Below are positions 52,662-63,435 of a stretch of 64,000 bases of DNA, piece after piece. The position numbers and the translations under genes are program-made. The stretch's first letter is position 1, and each line of letters begins with the position of its first letter. The DNA comes from Alphaproteobacteria bacterium. GTDB taxonomy: Bacteria > Pseudomonadota > Alphaproteobacteria > Rhizobiales > Devosiaceae. The stretch is taken from the NCBI GenBank assembly GCA_018828145.1, contig JAHJWO010000024.1, forward strand, positions 62,001-126,000, written 5' to 3'. The notes under the pieces are model-generated. The model saw nothing but the letters and a program-made list of their open reading frames with translations, was not told the DNA's origin and did no database searches.

Positions 52662-55497
52662 TAACGACGACAAGCGCACCGACGACACTGGCGCGAAGAA
52701 GACGCTGACATTGAAGGGCGGCCCAGGCCTGGGCAACCGTCCAGGCATGTCGCGCGGTCCTTCTCGATCGACGGTTGTCGTGGAGAAGCGTACGCGCCTG
52801 GTTCCCAAGCCCAATGCTCCGAGCGCTCCGCATCGGCCGCAGCCGGCTGCCGGTAACCCGTCGCAGGCGCAGCGGCCCTCTGCCGGCCGTCCGCCGCAGC
52901 AGCAGCGCGCGCCGCTCGGCCTCAGTGCCGCCGAGGCCGAGGCCCGCCGGCAGGCATTGGCCATGGCCGGTGCCCGCGCCGCCGAGGATCAGGAACGCTT
53001 CGCCGCCGAAGAGGCGCGCCGCATGGAAGACGATGCGCGCCGCCGTCAGGTGCGCGAGGAAGCCGCCCGTCAGGAAGAAGAGCGTCGCCAGGCCGAGGAA
53101 GTCCCGGCTCCGGTCGAGCAACCCGAAGCCAGCCCGCCGCCGGCCGAGGCCAGTGCAGCAGGAGCGGCAGAAGCGCCGGCTCCGGCCGAAGCTGTCCCCT
53201 TCACGCCTGCATCGCAGCGCAATGCCGGCCCGTCCAGCGTGCGCGTCGTTGCCGGCCGTCCCGGTCAGCCGCCTCGTCCGACGCGCCCGGCCGGTGAACG
53301 GCCCAGTGGCAATACGCGTCCGGAAAGCGAACGCGGCGCCAATGCCTATATCAAGCCAGGTGCGGCTGGTGCCCCCGGCGCCCGTCCCTCGGGCACGGCA
53401 ACCCGTCCGGCTGGCGAACGTCGCCCGGCTGGTGCCGGCATGGCGCCGATCGGCAATGTGCCGCCGGCCCCGCCCAGCGAGGCCGATGGCCGCAAGATTC
53501 GCACCGGCGCGCCGGCCACAAGGCCGACCACCGAAGCTGAACTCGAAAATGCCCGCCGCGCGTCCCGCGCTGCGCCGGAACGTCCGACCCGTCGTGCTGG
53601 CGTCGACGCCAATGCGCGTGGTCGCCTCACCGTCACCAATGCCGGCGCCGAGAGCGATCGCGACAAGGGTCCGTCCCTGGCCGCCATGCGTCGCCGTCGC
53701 GACAAGAAGATGGGCCGCAACCAGCAGGATGCGCCCAAGCTCAGCCGCGAAGTCATCATCCCAGAAGCTATCACGGTTGCCGAACTGGCCAACCGCATGG
53801 CCGAGCGCTCCGTCACCGTCATCAAGATGCTGATGGCGCAGGGCACGATGGCGACCATCAATGACGTGATCGATGCCGATACCGCCGAACTGATCGCCAG
53901 CGAACTGGGCCACACGGTCAAGCGCGTCAGCGATGCGGACGTGGAAGAAGGCCTCTATGACATCCCGGCGGACGACAAGGCCGAGGATCTGACCGATCGT
54001 GCACCGGTCGTGACCATTATGGGCCACGTCGACCACGGCAAGACCTCGCTGCTCGATGCGATCCGCGAAGCCAATGTGGTGTCGGGCGAAGCCGGTGGCA
54101 TCACCCAGCATATCGGCGCCTACCAGGTCGAGAAGAACGGCTCCAAGGTCACCTTCCTCGATACCCCGGGCCACGAGGCGTTCACCGCCATGCGTGCCCG
54201 TGGTGCCCAGGCAACCGATATTGCCGTGCTCGTGGTGGCGGCCGATGACGGCGTCATGCCGCAGACCATCGAATCCATCAAGCATGCCAAGGCGGCCGGC
54301 GTTCCGATCATCGTGGCCATCAACAAGATGGACAAGCCGGATGCCGACCCGATGCGGGTGCGGACCGAATTGCTGCAGCATGAAGTGTTCGTCGAATCGA
54401 TGGGCGGCGACGTGCTCGATGTCGAGGTTTCGGCCAAGACGCAGGCCGGTCTCGACAAGCTGCTCGAAACCATCCTGCTGCAGGCCGAAGTGCTCGAACT
54501 GCGCGTGGCCCGCGACGGCCGCGCCGAGGGCCTCGTCATCGAAGCCAAGCTCGATCGCGGCCGCGGTGCGGTGGCGACCGTGCTGGTGCAACGCGGCACG
54601 CTCTCCATTGGCGACATCCTCGTTGCCGGTACCGAGTTTGCCCGTGTTCGCGCCCTGATCAATGACAAGGGCGAGCAGGTCAAGCAGGCCGGTCCCTCCA
54701 CGCCCGTGGAAGTGCTGGGCTTTACCGGCGTGCCGAGCGCGGGCGACCGCTTCTCGGTCGTCGAGACCGAAGCCCGCGCCCGCGAAGTCACCGAATATCG
54801 CCAGCGCTCCATCCGTGAAAAGACGGCCGGCGGCGGCGCTACCAGCCTCGAGCAGATGATGAATCAGCTCAAGGTTGCCGGCATCGCCAAGTTCCCGCTG
54901 ATCATCAAGGGTGACGTGCAGGGTTCGGTGGAAGCCATCGTGGCCTCGCTCAACAAGCTCTCGACCGATGAAGTGTCGGCGCAGATCCTGATGAGCGCGG
55001 TGGGTGGCATCACCGAAAGCGACGTGACGCTGGCCTCTGCATCGAATGCCATTGTCATCGGCTTCAACGTTCGTGCCAACAAGCAGGCGACCGATCTCGC
55101 CACCCGCGATGGCATCGAAATTCGCTACTACAACATCATCTACGACCTCGTTGATGACGTGAAGAATGCGATGAGCGGCCTGCTCAAGCCGGAACGCCGC
55201 GAGACCTTTATCGGCAATGCCGAAATCCTCGAGGTCTTCACCATCACCAAAGTCGGCAAGGTCGCCGGCTGCCGGGTCACCGAGGGCATCGTGGAACGCG
55301 GCGCCGGCGTGCGCCTTATCCGCGACAACGTCGTCATCCACGAAGGCAAGCTCAAGACGCTCAAGCGCTTCAAGGATGAAGTCAAGGAAGTCCAGACCGG
55401 CCAGGAATGTGGCATGGCCTTCGAGAATTACGAAGACATGCGCACCGGCGACGTCATCGAATGCTTCCGCGTCGAGACGGTCCAGCGCTCGCTCTAG
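52654..55497 (+). CDS. infB: Translation initiation factor IF-2
   Basis: The 947-aa product starts at ATG 52654 ([16 protein letters not shown]). A long low-complexity N-terminal region (about 40-350) is rich in alanine, proline, arginine and glutamate. The IF2_N domain ([32 protein letters not shown]) and the GTPase ([35 protein letters not shown]) follow, then beta-barrel domains and the fMet-tRNA-binding C-terminus. It positions initiator tRNA on the 30S subunit. Starts inside the ylxR end, showing tight coupling. Confidence 0.98.
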   Translation: MADNDDKRTDDTGAKKTLTLKGGPGLGNRPGMSRGPSRSTVVVEKRTRLVPKPNAPSAPHRPQPAAGNPSQAQRPSAGRPPQQQRAPLGLSAAEAEARRQALAMAGARAAEDQERFAAEEARRMEDDARRRQVREEAARQEEERRQAEEVPAPVEQPEASPPPAEASAAGAAEAPAPAEAVPFTPASQRNAGPSSVRVVAGRPGQPPRPTRPAGERPSGNTRPESERGANAYIKPGAAGAPGARPSGTATRPAGERRPAGAGMAPIGNVPPAPPSEADGRKIRTGAPATRPTTEAELENARRASRAAPERPTRRAGVDANARGRLTVTNAGAESDRDKGPSLAAMRRRRDKKMGRNQQDAPKLSREVIIPEAITVAELANRMAERSVTVIKMLMAQGTMATINDVIDADTAELIASELGHTVKRVSDADVEEGLYDIPADDKAEDLTDRAPVVTIMGHVDHGKTSLLDAIREANVVSGEAGGITQHIGAYQVEKNGSKVTFLDTPGHEAFTAMRARGAQATDIAVLVVAADDGVMPQTIESIKHAKAAGVPIIVAINKMDKPDADPMRVRTELLQHEVFVESMGGDVLDVEVSAKTQAGLDKLLETILLQAEVLELRVARDGRAEGLVIEAKLDRGRGAVATVLVQRGTLSIGDILVAGTEFARVRALINDKGEQVKQAGPSTPVEVLGFTGVPSAGDRFSVVETEARAREVTEYRQRSIREKTAGGGATSLEQMMNQLKVAGIAKFPLIIKGDVQGSVEAIVASLNKLSTDEVSAQILMSAVGGITESDVTLASASNAIVIGFNVRANKQATDLATRDGIEIRYYNIIYDLVDDVKNAMSGLLKPERRETFIGNAEILEVFTITKVGKVAGCRVTEGIVERGAGVRLIRDNVVIHEGKLKTLKRFKDEVKEVQTGQECGMAFENYEDMRTGDVIECFRVETVQRSL

Positions 55498-55516
55498 AGC
55501 GGAGCAAAAATCTGCT

Positions 55517-55550
55517 GAAACGGGCGTCCAATCGGGCGCCCGTTTCGTTT
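55517..55550 (+). terminator. Terminator after infB
   Basis: GAAACGGGCG pairs with CGCCCGTTTC around a 10-nt loop, followed by GTTT. It lies 19 bp after the infB stop and ends the operon, so rbfA and truB, which often follow, are not part of it here. Confidence 0.75.
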
Positions 55551-55578
55551 GAGGGATAGCCCCATATCCGGAGCCCTC

Positions 55579-57129
55579 ATGGATCTCGTGGTTATCCTTG
55601 GCGACCAGCTGACGCCCGACATAGCCGCCCTGCGGGCCAGCAATCCGGCCTCGGCCATCGTCCTGATGGCGGAAGTGGGCACCGAAACCACCTATGCCTG
55701 GCATCACAAGCAGAAGCTCGTGCTGGTGCTCTCGGCAATGCGCCATTTCGCCGACGAACTGCGCGGGCTTGGCTGGACGGTCGACTATGTCGATCTGACC
55801 GATCCGGACAATAGCCAGAGCCTTGACGGCGAGGTGGCGCGGGCCGCCAGACGCCACGGCGCGACGCGGATTCTTGCCACGGAAGCGGCGGAATGGCGGG
55901 TGCGGGAGCTGCAGCGCGGCTGGAGCGCCCACACCGGACTCCCGGTCGACATCGCACAGGACGATCGCTTCATCGCCAGCCATGCCATGTTCGACACCTG
56001 GGCCGATGGCCGGCGCGAATGGACCATGGAGTTCTTCTACCGCGAGATGCGCCGGCAGACCGGACTGCTGCTGGACGGTGGCGGGCAGCCGTTGGGCGGA
56101 CGCTGGAATTTCGACAGCGAGAACCGCAAGCCGGCCAGACCCGACCTCTTCATGCCCAAGCCGCTGAGCTTTGCGCCAGACGCCCGGACGCAGGGCGTCA
56201 TCGACCTGGTCAACGCGCGGTTCGCCGACAATCCCGGCCGGCTGGAGCGGTTTGGCTACGCAGTGACGCGCCGGGATGCCGAACAGGCGCAGGCACATTT
56301 CCTCAGCGCCATGCTACCGCGCTTCGGCGACTACCAGGACGCCATGCTGACCGGCGCGGAGACGCTCTACCATTCGGTGCTGTCGCCCTATATCAACCTC
56401 GGCCTGCTCGATCCGCTGGCGCTGTGCCGCGCCGCCGAGGCGGAATATCTGTCAGGCGCAGCACCGCTCAACAGCGTCGAGGGCTTCATCCGCCAGATCA
56501 TCGGCTGGCGGGAATATGTGCGCGGCGTCTATTGGCATGAAATGCCAAGCTATCGTGATCGCAATGCGCTTGAGGCGAGGCGCGACCTGCCCTGGTTCTA
56601 CTGGGACGGACAGACCGACATGAACTGCCTGCGGCAGACGATCGGCCAGACGCTGAAGACGGCCTATGCCCACCACATCCAGCGGCTGATGATCACCGGC
56701 AATTTCGCCATGCTGGCGGGCATCGATCCATTCCAGGTGCATGAATGGTACCTGGCCATCTATATCGACGCCTTCGAATGGGTGGAGCTGCCCAATACAC
56801 TGGGCATGAGCCAGTTCGGCGATGGCGGCCTGCTGGGCTCCAAGCCTTATGCCGCCAGTGCCAACTACATTTCCGGCATGAGCGACTATTGCCAGGGCTG
56901 TCGCTTCAGCCCGCGACAGCGCCATGGTGCGGATGCCTGCCCCTTCAACGCGCTCTACTGGGATTTCCTGGTGCGCAACCGGGACCGCTTCTCAGCCAAT
57001 CCGCGCCTAAAGCGCAGCTACATGGTGTGGGATCGCTTCGATCCGGACGAGCAAGCGGCCACAAGGGCACATGCTGCAGGCGTATTGCTGGCGCTGGAAG
57101 CCGAGGCGGCGCGGCGGCCCGATCGATAG
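55579..57129 (+). CDS. phrB: FeS-type cryptochrome/(6-4) photolyase-related protein (PhrB-like)
   Basis: The 516-aa product (ATG 55579 after CCGGAG) belongs to the FeS-BCP group of bacterial (6-4) photolyases. The DPRP N-terminal fold (MDLVVILGDQLTP) is followed by the FAD domain (SPYINLGLLDPLALCRAAE, GFIRQIIGWREYVRGVYW, GNFAMLAGIDPFQVHEWYLAIYIDAFEWVELPNTLGMSQFGDGG). The four cluster cysteines lie in MNCLRQ, DYCQGCRF and ADACPFN. It repairs UV (6-4) photoproducts or senses light. Placed downstream of infB where rbfA/truB are usual. Confidence 0.95.
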   Translation: MDLVVILGDQLTPDIAALRASNPASAIVLMAEVGTETTYAWHHKQKLVLVLSAMRHFADELRGLGWTVDYVDLTDPDNSQSLDGEVARAARRHGATRILATEAAEWRVRELQRGWSAHTGLPVDIAQDDRFIASHAMFDTWADGRREWTMEFFYREMRRQTGLLLDGGGQPLGGRWNFDSENRKPARPDLFMPKPLSFAPDARTQGVIDLVNARFADNPGRLERFGYAVTRRDAEQAQAHFLSAMLPRFGDYQDAMLTGAETLYHSVLSPYINLGLLDPLALCRAAEAEYLSGAAPLNSVEGFIRQIIGWREYVRGVYWHEMPSYRDRNALEARRDLPWFYWDGQTDMNCLRQTIGQTLKTAYAHHIQRLMITGNFAMLAGIDPFQVHEWYLAIYIDAFEWVELPNTLGMSQFGDGGLLGSKPYAASANYISGMSDYCQGCRFSPRQRHGADACPFNALYWDFLVRNRDRFSANPRLKRSYMVWDRFDPDEQAATRAHAAGVLLALEAEAARRPDR

Positions 57130-57130
57130 A

Positions 57131-57160
57131 AGGGCTCGCTCCATTTCCGGAGCGAGCCCT
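57131..57160. terminator. Hairpin between convergent phrB and L,D-transpeptidase genes
   Basis: A perfect 12-bp stem AGGGCTCGCTCC / GGAGCGAGCCCT with a 6-nt loop begins right after the phrB stop codon. It has no T-run; it probably serves as a bidirectional barrier. Confidence 0.6.
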
Positions 57161-57272
57161 GGCAATTCTCGTTCCCGGGTCATTGTCGCGACAGCGGCAA
57201 ACTTCGCTTCGGTGACTACGGATTCCGAAACAAGGCTCCCCGCTGCCGCGGCAGTGACCCGGGCATTCTCGT

Positions 57273-57920
57273 CTAGTTGATCACCACGACGCGGGCGCCG
57301 ACCGGCACGCGGGCATAGAGATCGATAATGTCCTGGTTCATCAGGCGGATGCAGCCCGAGGACACGTTGGTGCCGATCGTATAGGGTTCGGTCGTGCCAT
57401 GGATGCGGAACAGCGTGTCATTGCCATTCTTGTAGAGATAGAGCGCACGTGGTCCGAGCGGATTGGTCTCGCCGCCTTCCATGCCGCCGGCATAGGGTCC
57501 ATAGCGGTCCGGCTCGCGCGCGATCATCGACTTGGTCGGCGTCCAGCGTGGCCACTCGGCCTTGCGCCCGATCGACGCCGTGCCGCGGAAGACTAGGGAC
57601 TCGTCCTTGCCCACGCCGATGCCGTAGCGCAGCGCGCGGCCGCCTTCGAGCACGAGGTAGAGAAAGCGTGCCGGGGTATCGACGACCAGCGTGCCCGGGC
57701 GCTCGCTGGTCATATAGGGCACTTCCTGGCGCCACCAGACCGGGTCGACGCGGCGCAGGTCCATGGCGGCGACACGATGGGGCTCACCGATGACCTCGCC
57801 ATACATCCGTTGATAATAGGGATCGATCATAGGCTCCTGCACGACCGGGGTCCGGGTGGAGGAACAGGCAGCAAGGGCAACGGCGGGGAGGCCGATCATA
57901 AACAACCGACGAGAAAGCAA
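57273..57920 (-). CDS. L,D-transpeptidase (YkuD) lipoprotein
   Basis: The 215-aa product has a lipobox-like signal (LPAVALAACSS), so it is probably anchored in a membrane facing the periplasm. The YkuD domain shows VVDTPARFLYLVLEGGRALRYGIGVG, MAREPDRYGPYAGGMEGG-like IAREPDRYGPY, and the catalytic motif RIHGTTEPYTIGTNVSSGCIRLMNQD with the active cysteine. It makes 3-3 cross-links or attaches proteins to peptidoglycan; such enzymes are numerous in Hyphomicrobiales. Confidence 0.95.
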   Translation of the reverse strand: MLSRRLFMIGLPAVALAACSSTRTPVVQEPMIDPYYQRMYGEVIGEPHRVAAMDLRRVDPVWWRQEVPYMTSERPGTLVVDTPARFLYLVLEGGRALRYGIGVGKDESLVFRGTASIGRKAEWPRWTPTKSMIAREPDRYGPYAGGMEGGETNPLGPRALYLYKNGNDTLFRIHGTTEPYTIGTNVSSGCIRLMNQDIIDLYARVPVGARVVVIN

Positions 57921-58092
57921 GGTAGATCCCTGGGTAAGCGGGTGACGTAAATTTTGGTGTTCGATCAGGGGGTAAGCCGTGACCGTCAGCTTCGCTAGTG
58001 CAGGAAAGCCTCACTCGCCAAACGGGTGATAGCGCAAGGGGTTCCTCGCGCCAATGTGATGGTCTGGGCAGTGTTGCCGGCCTGCAACGCAT

Positions 58093-58120
58093 GAAAAAGG
58101 CCCAGATTTCTCCGGGCCTT
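58093..58120 (-). terminator. Rho-independent terminator of pnp
   Basis: On the minus strand AAGGCCC pairs with GGGCCTT around a 10-nt loop and is followed by TTTCAT. It lies 24 bp past the pnp stop codon. Confidence 0.75.
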
Positions 58121-58143
58121 CTTGCAGCATGCTTGCGGTTTGC

Positions 58144-60282
58144 TTACTCGGCTGCAGCTTCGCCCTGGGCGATTTCCTTGCCGGTCGCCTGGTCGACGAC
58201 CTTCATGGAGAGGCGGACCTTGCCGCGCTCGTCAAAGCCGAGGAGCTTGACCCAGACCTTGTCGCCTTCCTTGACCACGTCCGTGGTCTTGGCAACGCGC
58301 TGTTCGGCCAGCTGGGAGATATGCACCAGGCCATCCTTGGCGCCGAAGAAGTTCACGAACGCGCCGAAATCGGCGGTCTTGACCACGGTGCCCTGATAGA
58401 TGGCGCCAACTTCGGCTTCGTCGGTGATCGAGCGGATCCACTTGATGGCAGCTTCGATCTGGGCGCCGTCCGAGGAGGCGATCTTGATCGTGCCGTCGTC
58501 GTCGATGTTGATCTTGGCGCCGGTCTTCTCGACGATCTCGCGGATCACCTTGCCGCCGGTGCCGATGACTTCACGGATCTTGTCGGTCGGGATCTTCATG
58601 GTCTCGATGCGCGGAGCGAACTCGCCCACTTCCGTACGGGACGCGGTGATGGCGTTGGCCATCTCGCCCAGGATGTGGATACGGCCGCCCTTGGCCTGCT
58701 CGAGGGCGATCTTCATGATCTCCTCGGTAATGCCGGCGATCTTGATGTCCATCTGCAGCGAGGTGATACCCGCTTCAGTACCGGCCACCTTGAAGTCCAT
58801 GTCGCCGAGGTGATCTTCGTCGCCGAGGATGTCGCTGAGCACAGCAAACTTCTCACCTTCGAGGATCAGGCCCATGGCGATACCCGCGACGGGACGGGCC
58901 AGCGGCACGCCGGCATCCATCAGTGCGAGCGAGGTGCCGCAGACGGTTGCCATCGAGGAGGAGCCGTTGGATTCGGTGATCTCGGACACGATACGGATCG
59001 TGTAGGGGAACTCTTCGACCGACGGACGGATCGGGTTGATGGCGCGCCATGCGAGCTTGCCATGGCCGATTTCGCGGCGGCCCGGGGAACCCATGCGGCC
59101 AGCTTCACCCACCGAATATGGAGGGAAGTTGTAATGCAGCAGGAAGTTCTGCTTCTGGGTGCCTTCGAGCGAGTCGATATACTGCTCGTCCTCGCCGGTG
59201 CCGAGCGTGGCAACGACCAGCGCCTGGGTTTCGCCGCGGGTGAACAGCGCCGAACCATGGGTGCGGGGCAGAACGCCGACTTCGGAAACGATCGGGCGAA
59301 CGGTCTTGAGGTCGCGGCCGTCGATGCGCAGGCCGGTATCGAGCACGTTCCAGCGCACGATCTTGGCCTGCAGGTTGTGGATCACTTCGCCGAGGTCTTC
59401 GGACGAAACTTCACCAGCTTCGACCTTGGCAGCGAAGGCTTCCTTGACGGCCTTCTTGGCGGCGTCGACCGCAGCGTAGCGGTCTTCCTTCTTGGTGATC
59501 TTGTAGGCGGCGCGCAGGTCGGCTTCGGCAACCTTGAGCACTTCGGCTTCCAGCGCGGAATAATCCGGAGCGTGGAAATCGCGGGGTTCCTTGGCAGCCA
59601 GCTCGGCCAACTTGATGATGGCCTGGATCACCTTGCGGCTTTCGGCATGGCCGAACATCACGGCGCCCAGCATGATCTCTTCGCTGAGTTCCTTGGCTTC
59701 CGATTCCACCATCAGCACGGCGTCTTCGGTGCCGGCCATGACCAGGTCGAGCTTGGACTCACTGCGGCGGTCAACGGGGAGGTTCAGCACATACTGGCCA
59801 TCGACATAACCGACGCGGGCAGCGCCGATCGGACCCATGAAGGGAATGCCGGAAATGGTCAGGGCAGCCGAGGCGGCGACCATGGCGAGCACGTCCGGGT
59901 TGTTTTCCATGTCGTGCTGCAGAACGGTCACGACCACCTGGGTCTCGTTCTTGTAGCCTTCGGGGAAGAGCGGGCGGATCGGACGGTCGATCAGGCGGGA
60001 CGTCAGCGTCTCGTTCTCGGTCGGACGGCCTTCGCGCTTGAAATAGCCGCCCGGGATCTTGCCGGCGGCGAAGTATTTTTCCTGGTAGTTGACGGTCAGC
60101 GGGAAGAAGTCCTGGCCGGGCTTGGCCGACTTGGCGCTGACGACGGTGGCGAGCAGCACGGTCTCGCCCAGGGTGGCGAGCACAGCGCCATCGGCCTGGC
60201 GGGCCATCTTGCCGGTCTCGAGCGTCAGGGGCTGACCGCCCCAGTTGAGCTCGACCTTGTGGTGATCAAAATTGATCGTCAT
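58144..60282 (-). CDS. pnp: Polyribonucleotide nucleotidyltransferase (PNPase)
   Basis: The 712-aa product (start complementary to 60280-60282, [19 protein letters not shown]) has two RNase PH domains, the catalytic second one including [22 protein letters not shown] and [27 protein letters not shown]. The KH ([28 protein letters not shown]) and S1 ([33 protein letters not shown]) RNA-binding domains follow. It degrades mRNA 3' to 5' with phosphate. It follows rpsO in the same direction with a 386-bp spacer. Confidence 0.98.
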   Translation of the reverse strand: MTINFDHHKVELNWGGQPLTLETGKMARQADGAVLATLGETVLLATVVSAKSAKPGQDFFPLTVNYQEKYFAAGKIPGGYFKREGRPTENETLTSRLIDRPIRPLFPEGYKNETQVVVTVLQHDMENNPDVLAMVAASAALTISGIPFMGPIGAARVGYVDGQYVLNLPVDRRSESKLDLVMAGTEDAVLMVESEAKELSEEIMLGAVMFGHAESRKVIQAIIKLAELAAKEPRDFHAPDYSALEAEVLKVAEADLRAAYKITKKEDRYAAVDAAKKAVKEAFAAKVEAGEVSSEDLGEVIHNLQAKIVRWNVLDTGLRIDGRDLKTVRPIVSEVGVLPRTHGSALFTRGETQALVVATLGTGEDEQYIDSLEGTQKQNFLLHYNFPPYSVGEAGRMGSPGRREIGHGKLAWRAINPIRPSVEEFPYTIRIVSEITESNGSSSMATVCGTSLALMDAGVPLARPVAGIAMGLILEGEKFAVLSDILGDEDHLGDMDFKVAGTEAGITSLQMDIKIAGITEEIMKIALEQAKGGRIHILGEMANAITASRTEVGEFAPRIETMKIPTDKIREVIGTGGKVIREIVEKTGAKINIDDDGTIKIASSDGAQIEAAIKWIRSITDEAEVGAIYQGTVVKTADFGAFVNFFGAKDGLVHISQLAEQRVAKTTDVVKEGDKVWVKLLGFDERGKVRLSMKVVDQATGKEIAQGEAAAE

Positions 60283-60668
60283 GTGTTTCGTCTTTCCATT
60301 CTGCCGGCGGAGCGGGAGCGCGGGGGCGTAGAGGTCCCGCGAACTCGGCCGGTGCGCCCGCACCTGGCCCTGCACCCCATGTGCAGGCCAGGCTCAAAAT
60401 CAGGCGCGGTTTACGTCTTGGGCGACGACGAAACATGGGCAAGACAACAAGCAGCTCCCCAGGATTTCCGGGCGCCTCACGAGATCAAAACCAACGAAAT
60501 GATTTTGCGAGCGTGAGGCAAAGGGGGAGCGGCCAATAATCCTGCCATGCTCCGGCATTCGCCGGTCTACGCTTTATCGCCCCATATTCGCCGCATGTCT
60601 GAACGGTGAATGAACGGGCGAAGGCGGATGCGGAGGAAGCCCCGCACCCGCAATTCAGTTTGGCGCGA
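60283..60668. other. 386-bp noncoding spacer between rpsO and pnp
   Basis: No credible gene is seen. It begins with the pnp leader, which in many bacteria is cleaved by RNase III and used for autoregulation; no obvious long duplex is visible here. A GC-rich hairpin near 60624-60650 (GGATGCGG ... CCGCACCC, one mismatch) just after rpsO may limit read-through. Confidence 0.5.
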
Positions 60669-60938
60669 TTAGCGGCGCAGGCCCAGCTTTTCGATCAGGG
60701 TCTTGTAGCGGCTGTCGTCGACCTTCTTGACGTAGTCAAGCAGGCGGCGGCGCGTCGAAACCAGCTTCAGCAGACCGCGGCGGGAGTGATTGTCCTTGCC
60801 ATGGCCCTTGAAGTGTTCGGTGAGATTGGCAATGCGTTCCGACAGGATGGCAACCTGGACTTCCGGCGAACCGGTGTCGTTCGGCTTGGTTGCATATTCC
60901 TGGATCAGTTCGGTCTTGCGCTCGGCAGTGATCGACAT
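60669..60938 (-). CDS. rpsO: 30S ribosomal protein S15
   Basis: The 89-aa product ([36 protein letters not shown], with [22 protein letters not shown]) is full-length S15, the early 16S-binding protein of the platform. An AAAGGA ribosome site lies just before the start. It precedes pnp as usual, but truB is absent upstream; a histidine kinase gene lies there instead. Confidence 0.98.
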   Translation of the reverse strand: MSITAERKTELIQEYATKPNDTGSPEVQVAILSERIANLTEHFKGHGKDNHSRRGLLKLVSTRRRLLDYVKKVDDSRYKTLIEKLGLRR

Positions 60939-61072
60939 CGGACATATCCTTTCAAAGGAGGATTGGGTCGCCCCGGCCGGGATGTCGTCCAGGAGGGGCC
61001 ATGAAAAGCCTCAGGGTCCAAGGACCAGAGACTGGCGTCCCTATAGTGCAAAGAGCGCGGCAATGCCAGAAT

Positions 61073-62797
61073 TTATTCGTCCGGCCCCTCGTCGATGGGC
61101 GCCGGGGCCATGGCCGGATCGATCGCCGCCAGGGGAATGGAAAAGCGCCACTCGATGCCATCGTCATGGCAGATCCGCTCGACCTCGGCTCCCAGCGCCC
61201 GGCCCACCATGGATTTGAGCACCGTGGTGCCGAAGCCCGAGCGTTCGGTGGCCGGCAGGCGCTGCGGCACGGTCTCGCGCCAGTTGAAGTCGAGCTTGTC
61301 ATCGACAATGCGCCAGCGCACCGTCAGCGTGCCGCTGTCGCCAGCAAAGGCACCGTATTTGACGGCATTGGTCGAGAGTTCGTGGGCGGCCATGCCCATG
61401 ATCTGCGCCGCCTGGGCATTGAGCCGGACCGTGGGGCCGGACAGGCTGACACGGGCCGGATCGGGCGGACTGAAGGCCGCGATCTGGCTTTCCATGATTT
61501 CGCCCAGCAGCACGCCGGCCCGACCATGGGCCAGCAGCAGATCGGTGGAGCGCGCCAGACCCAGGATGCGCCGCTCGAAGGCCTGGACATAGCTTTGCAC
61601 ATCCTCGGCGCCGCGCGCGGTCTGCTTGGCCATGGCGGCGATCACGGTCATCTGGTTCTTGGAGCGATGCGCCAGCTCGCGCATCAGGAAGCGGACCTCG
61701 CTTTCGGCGGATTGCCGCTGCGCGGAGGCTTCGGCCAAGGCGCGCGAGACTTCGGCAATCTCGGCCACGGGATAGGCCTTGGACTTGACCGGCTCGCCCC
61801 GGCCCAGCCGTTGCGCATCGCGCCGCAGGCCGCGCACCGACCAGCCGACCCGCTGGGCGATGACGAGGGCCAGAAGGCCCGCCAGCCCGGCAATGACAAT
61901 GCTCCAGGCGGCCAGCCAGAACAGGGTTTCCCCCAGCGGGCGCTCGACGGTATCGACCGAGGCCCAGGCGATGACCCGCCAGCCCGAGAGGTTGGACCGC
62001 CATTCGGAGGTGACCACCATCTCGCCATCGAGGCTTTCCTGGTGCCAGGCATCGGCGGGCTGATCGAGCGTGCGGCGCATGGGCAGCACCGTTCCGGTGG
62101 CCATGCCGGTATCGGGCGTGGCCGCAAGCACCAGATTCTCGCCGTCGACCAGGGCGGCATGCCAGCCCGCCGGCAACTGGCGCGACTGCAGGGCCCGCGC
62201 CAGATTGGCCGCGTCCCGGGTCAGCGCAATCAGCACAGCCTCCTGGTTGTCCGGCACGGGCAGCAGGACGTTGAAAACCCAGCGTTGCGCCGTCTGGCCA
62301 AAGAACAGCCCCGAAACCGTCGCGGTGCCGCGCTCGAGAGCCTCAGTGGCTGATGTCGGGTGAGAGGTCGGCCCCAGCGCCCCGCCAAAGGGCACCCTGG
62401 TATTGAGCAACTGGTTGAAATCGGCGTCGAGCGCGATCAGGTAGGCGCCGGTGCCGGCGAGGGCGACGCGGGCCCTTTCGTGGAATTCCGCATATTGGTG
62501 CCCGCTCAATTCCGGGCTGGTCGAGAGCACCCGCAGGGTGGTCACCATGCCGGCAACCTCGCGATCGACCGAATGGCCGATGGCCTGCACCGTGGCGGTG
62601 GTGAGGCCGCGCACGACCTCTTCCTGGGCGCGATTGTTGTGGTTGAGCAGGACCAGGGCCAGCACCAGCGCTGGCAGGAGGATCACCAGCACTAAAGCGA
62701 AAAGGTAGAAGAAAATCGGCTTCGAGCGAGACCAGCGGGCGCGCTGCGGGCGTGCCGGGGGGGACGTGTCAGAACTCTCGGGGGCTGCCCCTGCCAT
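61073..62797 (-). CDS. HWE-family sensor histidine kinase with periplasmic sensor
   Basis: The 574-aa product has membrane helices at about 27-52 and 292-315 flanking a periplasmic dCache-like sensor. A HAMP-like linker follows, then an HWE kinase core: phosphoacceptor H377 in MRELAHRSKNQMTVIAAMAKQ, the N-box MAAHELSTNAVKYGAF, and the WxE of FNWRETVPQ, ending GFGTTVLKSMVGRALGAEVE. HWE kinases in this order often feed the general stress response or light responses. No response regulator is adjacent, so it is an orphan. Confidence 0.94.
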   Translation of the reverse strand: MAGAAPESSDTSPPARPQRARWSRSKPIFFYLFALVLVILLPALVLALVLLNHNNRAQEEVVRGLTTATVQAIGHSVDREVAGMVTTLRVLSTSPELSGHQYAEFHERARVALAGTGAYLIALDADFNQLLNTRVPFGGALGPTSHPTSATEALERGTATVSGLFFGQTAQRWVFNVLLPVPDNQEAVLIALTRDAANLARALQSRQLPAGWHAALVDGENLVLAATPDTGMATGTVLPMRRTLDQPADAWHQESLDGEMVVTSEWRSNLSGWRVIAWASVDTVERPLGETLFWLAAWSIVIAGLAGLLALVIAQRVGWSVRGLRRDAQRLGRGEPVKSKAYPVAEIAEVSRALAEASAQRQSAESEVRFLMRELAHRSKNQMTVIAAMAKQTARGAEDVQSYVQAFERRILGLARSTDLLLAHGRAGVLLGEIMESQIAAFSPPDPARVSLSGPTVRLNAQAAQIMGMAAHELSTNAVKYGAFAGDSGTLTVRWRIVDDKLDFNWRETVPQRLPATERSGFGTTVLKSMVGRALGAEVERICHDDGIEWRFSIPLAAIDPAMAPAPIDEGPDE

Positions 62798-62934
62798 GCC
62801 GCACTCTCTGCGGCCGGGTTACATCACTCGTCACAGGCCGCACCGTGACCATAACGCCACGGCGCGCCCTGTCGATAGCGGCATAAGTCCTTGCTGTAGA
62901 ATGCGTGCCAATACTGGCACAAATGCCACGCCGG

Positions 62935-63132
62935 TCAGTATTTCGCGCTGGAATCACTGGCGGGGAAGCTCTCGTCGACGGCTTCGTCGACCTCGTCCCA
63001 CTTGCTCGGCTTGTCCGCCTGGGCGTCTTCGCCGGCATTGCGCACCTGCACGGGTGCGTCCTTGGGACCGGGCTTCTTGCCGTCCTTCATGGCGGCGGCA
63101 TCGTCGGTCTTGGGCTTGGTTGGCTGGGTCAT
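62935..63132 (-). CDS. Small acidic hydrophilic protein (65 aa)
   Basis: The product begins MTQPTKPKTDDAAAMKDGKK and ends EAVDESFPASDSSAKY. It is disordered and highly charged, with a DEVDEAVDESFPASD motif that I recall from many small Hyphomicrobiales and other alphaproteobacterial proteins, often stress-induced. Start ATG complementary to 63130-63132, preceded by AAGGGAGC. Function unknown. Confidence 0.65.
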   Translation of the reverse strand: MTQPTKPKTDDAAAMKDGKKPGPKDAPVQVRNAGEDAQADKPSKWDEVDEAVDESFPASDSSAKY

Positions 63133-63200
63133 GATCGGCTCCCTTGTTGACTAACAGAACACCGCAGGAGCCATGAGGGTTGCAGCGGCTTTGAGTCTGC

Positions 63201-63411
63201 CGCAGCCATTCGGCCATAGGCCTCAAGGCCTTCTCGGCTTGAAAGGCTCCACCGGAGCCTTTCAGCGGCGGCGCCGCTTGCCTCGAAGCGCCTCAAATCG
63301 CTCCACTGGAGCGATTTGCCCCTTGGGGGCGGCCGTAGCCATTCGGCCATAGGCCTCATGGCCTTCTCGCCTCAAATCGCTCCACCGGAGCGATTTGCCC
63401 CTTGGGGACGG
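63201..63411. repeat. Compound palindromic repeat block upstream of miaB
   Basis: Two direct units begin with GCCATTCGGCCATAGGCCTC (63205 and 63338). Within and after them are three hairpins: 63241-63263 (GAAAGGCTCC / GGAGCCTTTC), 63295-63317 (AAATCGCTCC / GGAGCGATTT) and 63374-63396 (same family). The units match, in reverse, the repeat after the 84-aa gene at 4842. About 300 bases here hold no gene. The block ends about 25 bp before the miaB start. Confidence 0.75.
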
Positions 63412-63435
63412 CTCGAAGTCTGGTAAATAGCCGCC

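Noticed and set aside
63201..63411. Repeat block considered as a CRISPR array
   Set aside because: Only two long units and unequal, palindromic contents; no 28-36-bp repeat with regular spacers and no cas genes.
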